Assembly: GCA_026391115.1 (NCBI GenBank)
Contig: JAPLER010000137.1
Coordinates: forward strand, 12,555 to 18,499
Length of the DNA: 5,945 bases
Reading direction: 5' to 3'
Origin: Bacteroidota bacterium
Lineage (GTDB): Bacteria > Bacteroidota > Bacteroidia > Chitinophagales > Chitinophagaceae
In this document: positions 5,201 to 5,945 of the stretch, one piece after another
Numbering within the stretch: the stretch's first letter is position 1
Layout of the letters: the number at the start of each line of letters is the position of its first letter
Position numbers and translations under genes: made by a program
Notes under the pieces: generated by a model
Told to the model about the DNA's origin: nothing
The model's database searches: none
What the model saw: the letters and a program-made list of their open reading frames with translations, nothing else

Positions 5201-5945
5201 CTAAGTAGTAACGCTTTTTTTGGGTAGTTTATTATGTGTGCTTGTTTCTATTTCTTGTAATTGTTTTGATGTTTTTCTAGACTGATTGTGGCTGTAACCT
5301 GGTTTGCCAAAAATGTATAATAGTTTTTGCTTAAAGGAAAGTTCCTGTTTCAAGTCATTAAAAATGCTTTTCCATTCATAAAAAACCAAATTAGATAAAT
5401 TAGTATTTTCTATGTTATTTGTTAAACCATACTTTATGGGTTGATAGGTTTCTGCATCAAGCTCTTGTTGAAAAGTACCAAACATTTTATCCCAAATTAT
5501 TAAAAACATACCCATATTTTTATCTAAATATTTTACGTTACTTCCATGGTGCACTCGATGATGTGAAGGCGTTACCAAAATATATTCTAACCATCCCATT
5601 TTCTTAATCAATTCTGTGTGCACCAATATGCCCCAAATTTGGGTAGCACTATAGGCCAATGCAATGTCTTGAACTTTAAAACCTAACAAAGCCAAAGGAA
5701 TGAAATAAATAAAACGATACAATGGCTGAAAAACAGAAGACCTGAAACCAACAGTAAAATTCATTTTTTGAGAGCTATGATGCGTTATATGCGTTGCCCA
5801 GAAAAAGCGTATTTCGTGGTCAAATCTATGCAGCCAGTAATACAAAAAATCTTCGGCAATGACTAGTGTAAACCAATAAATATATACATTCGAAATGCTA
5901 TATATTTTATGATTAAAAAAATAAACCAGTACAGCCATATAAATT
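5201..5945 (-). CDS. AGMO-like fatty acid hydroxylase/sterol desaturase family membrane di-iron oxygenase, N-terminus outside window
   Basis: Integral membrane di-iron oxygenase that would hydroxylate a lipid C-H or ether-linked carbon. The reading frame is open to the right edge; the Met at 5938-5936 is internal-looking because the frame continues through Tyr and Ile, and family members usually have further N-terminal helices. Counting from that Met, the His motifs are HRFDH (37-41), HITHH (50-54) and SHHRVHH (125-131), with HTE at 107-109. The order, the HHSS after the second box, TPSHHRVHHG, and the following DKN...IIWDKMFGTF closely resemble alkylglycerol monooxygenase (AGMO/TMEM195) rather than classical C-5 sterol desaturase. 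Hydrophobic segments occur at ~16-36, ~70-88 and ~93-106. The ~90-residue tail contains FGKPGYSHNQ, similar to the C-terminal motif of bacterial relatives, and a polar end. Substrate and pterin dependence are unknown. Confidence 0.88.
   Translation of the reverse strand, partial: IYMAVLVYFFNHKIYSISNVYIYWFTLVIAEDFLYYWLHRFDHEIRFFWATHITHHSSQKMNFTVGFRSSVFQPLYRFIYFIPLALLGFKVQDIALAYSATQIWGILVHTELIKKMGWLEYILVTPSHHRVHHGSNVKYLDKNMGMFLIIWDKMFGTFQQELDAETYQPIKYGLTNNIENTNLSNLVFYEWKSIFNDLKQELSFKQKLLYIFGKPGYSHNQSRKTSKQLQEIETSTHNKLPKKSVTT

Noticed and set aside
5181..5220. GCGTAATAAG ... AGTAGTAACGC followed by T7 on the + strand, a possible terminator
   Set aside because: Only the outer four bases pair cleanly, the rest is broken by mismatches, and no rightward gene precedes it; the T run is the Lys-Lys codons of the hydroxylase tail.

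Overview
The window comes from an AT-rich bacterial chromosome, most likely a member of the Bacteroidota (Chitinophagales/Sphingobacteriales-like). Four things point there. There are no Shine-Dalgarno sequences ahead of the starts. The periplasmic amylase has the three-domain cyclomaltodextrinase/SusA-like layout. Its signal peptide ends in Ser-Gln. A typical short Cys lipoprotein signal is also present. The lineage is inferred from gene style and was not tested by a search. No phage, transposon, CRISPR or RNA-gene signature was recognised.

Layout. Two genes run rightward: the C-terminal three quarters of an SLC45/GPH-type sugar symporter (1-1056) and, 18 bases later, a secreted GH13 neopullulanase/cyclomaltodextrinase-like enzyme (1075-2940). 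They look like one alpha-glucan/maltodextrin operon: the enzyme trims oligosaccharides in the periplasm and the symporter carries the products across the inner membrane. Four genes run leftward: a hotdog-fold acyl-CoA thioesterase (2949-3380), the cell-division ABC ATPase FtsE (3564-4268), an unrecognised lipoprotein with Cys-Cys and CxxC pairs (4392-5084), and an AGMO-like membrane di-iron hydroxylase (5201 to beyond the right edge). The amylase and thioesterase converge with only 8 bases between their stops.

Non-coding signals. Hairpins lie at most boundaries. A 9-bp hairpin just past the amylase stop is embedded in the coding 3' end of the thioesterase. The 183-base gap between ftsE and the thioesterase holds a 10-bp hairpin, two interleaved stems that could form an H-type pseudoknot, and a terminator-like hairpin with a U6 tail. 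A very clear terminator lies between the lipoprotein gene and ftsE. An 8-bp dyad lies just ahead of the lipoprotein start. No exact Bacteroidota -7 promoter consensus (TAnnTTTG) was found ahead of any leftward gene.

The genes are mostly ordinary housekeeping and catabolic genes. No clear new multi-gene system is visible. The most unusual parts are the structured ftsE-thioesterase spacer and the uncharacterised Cys-rich lipoprotein.
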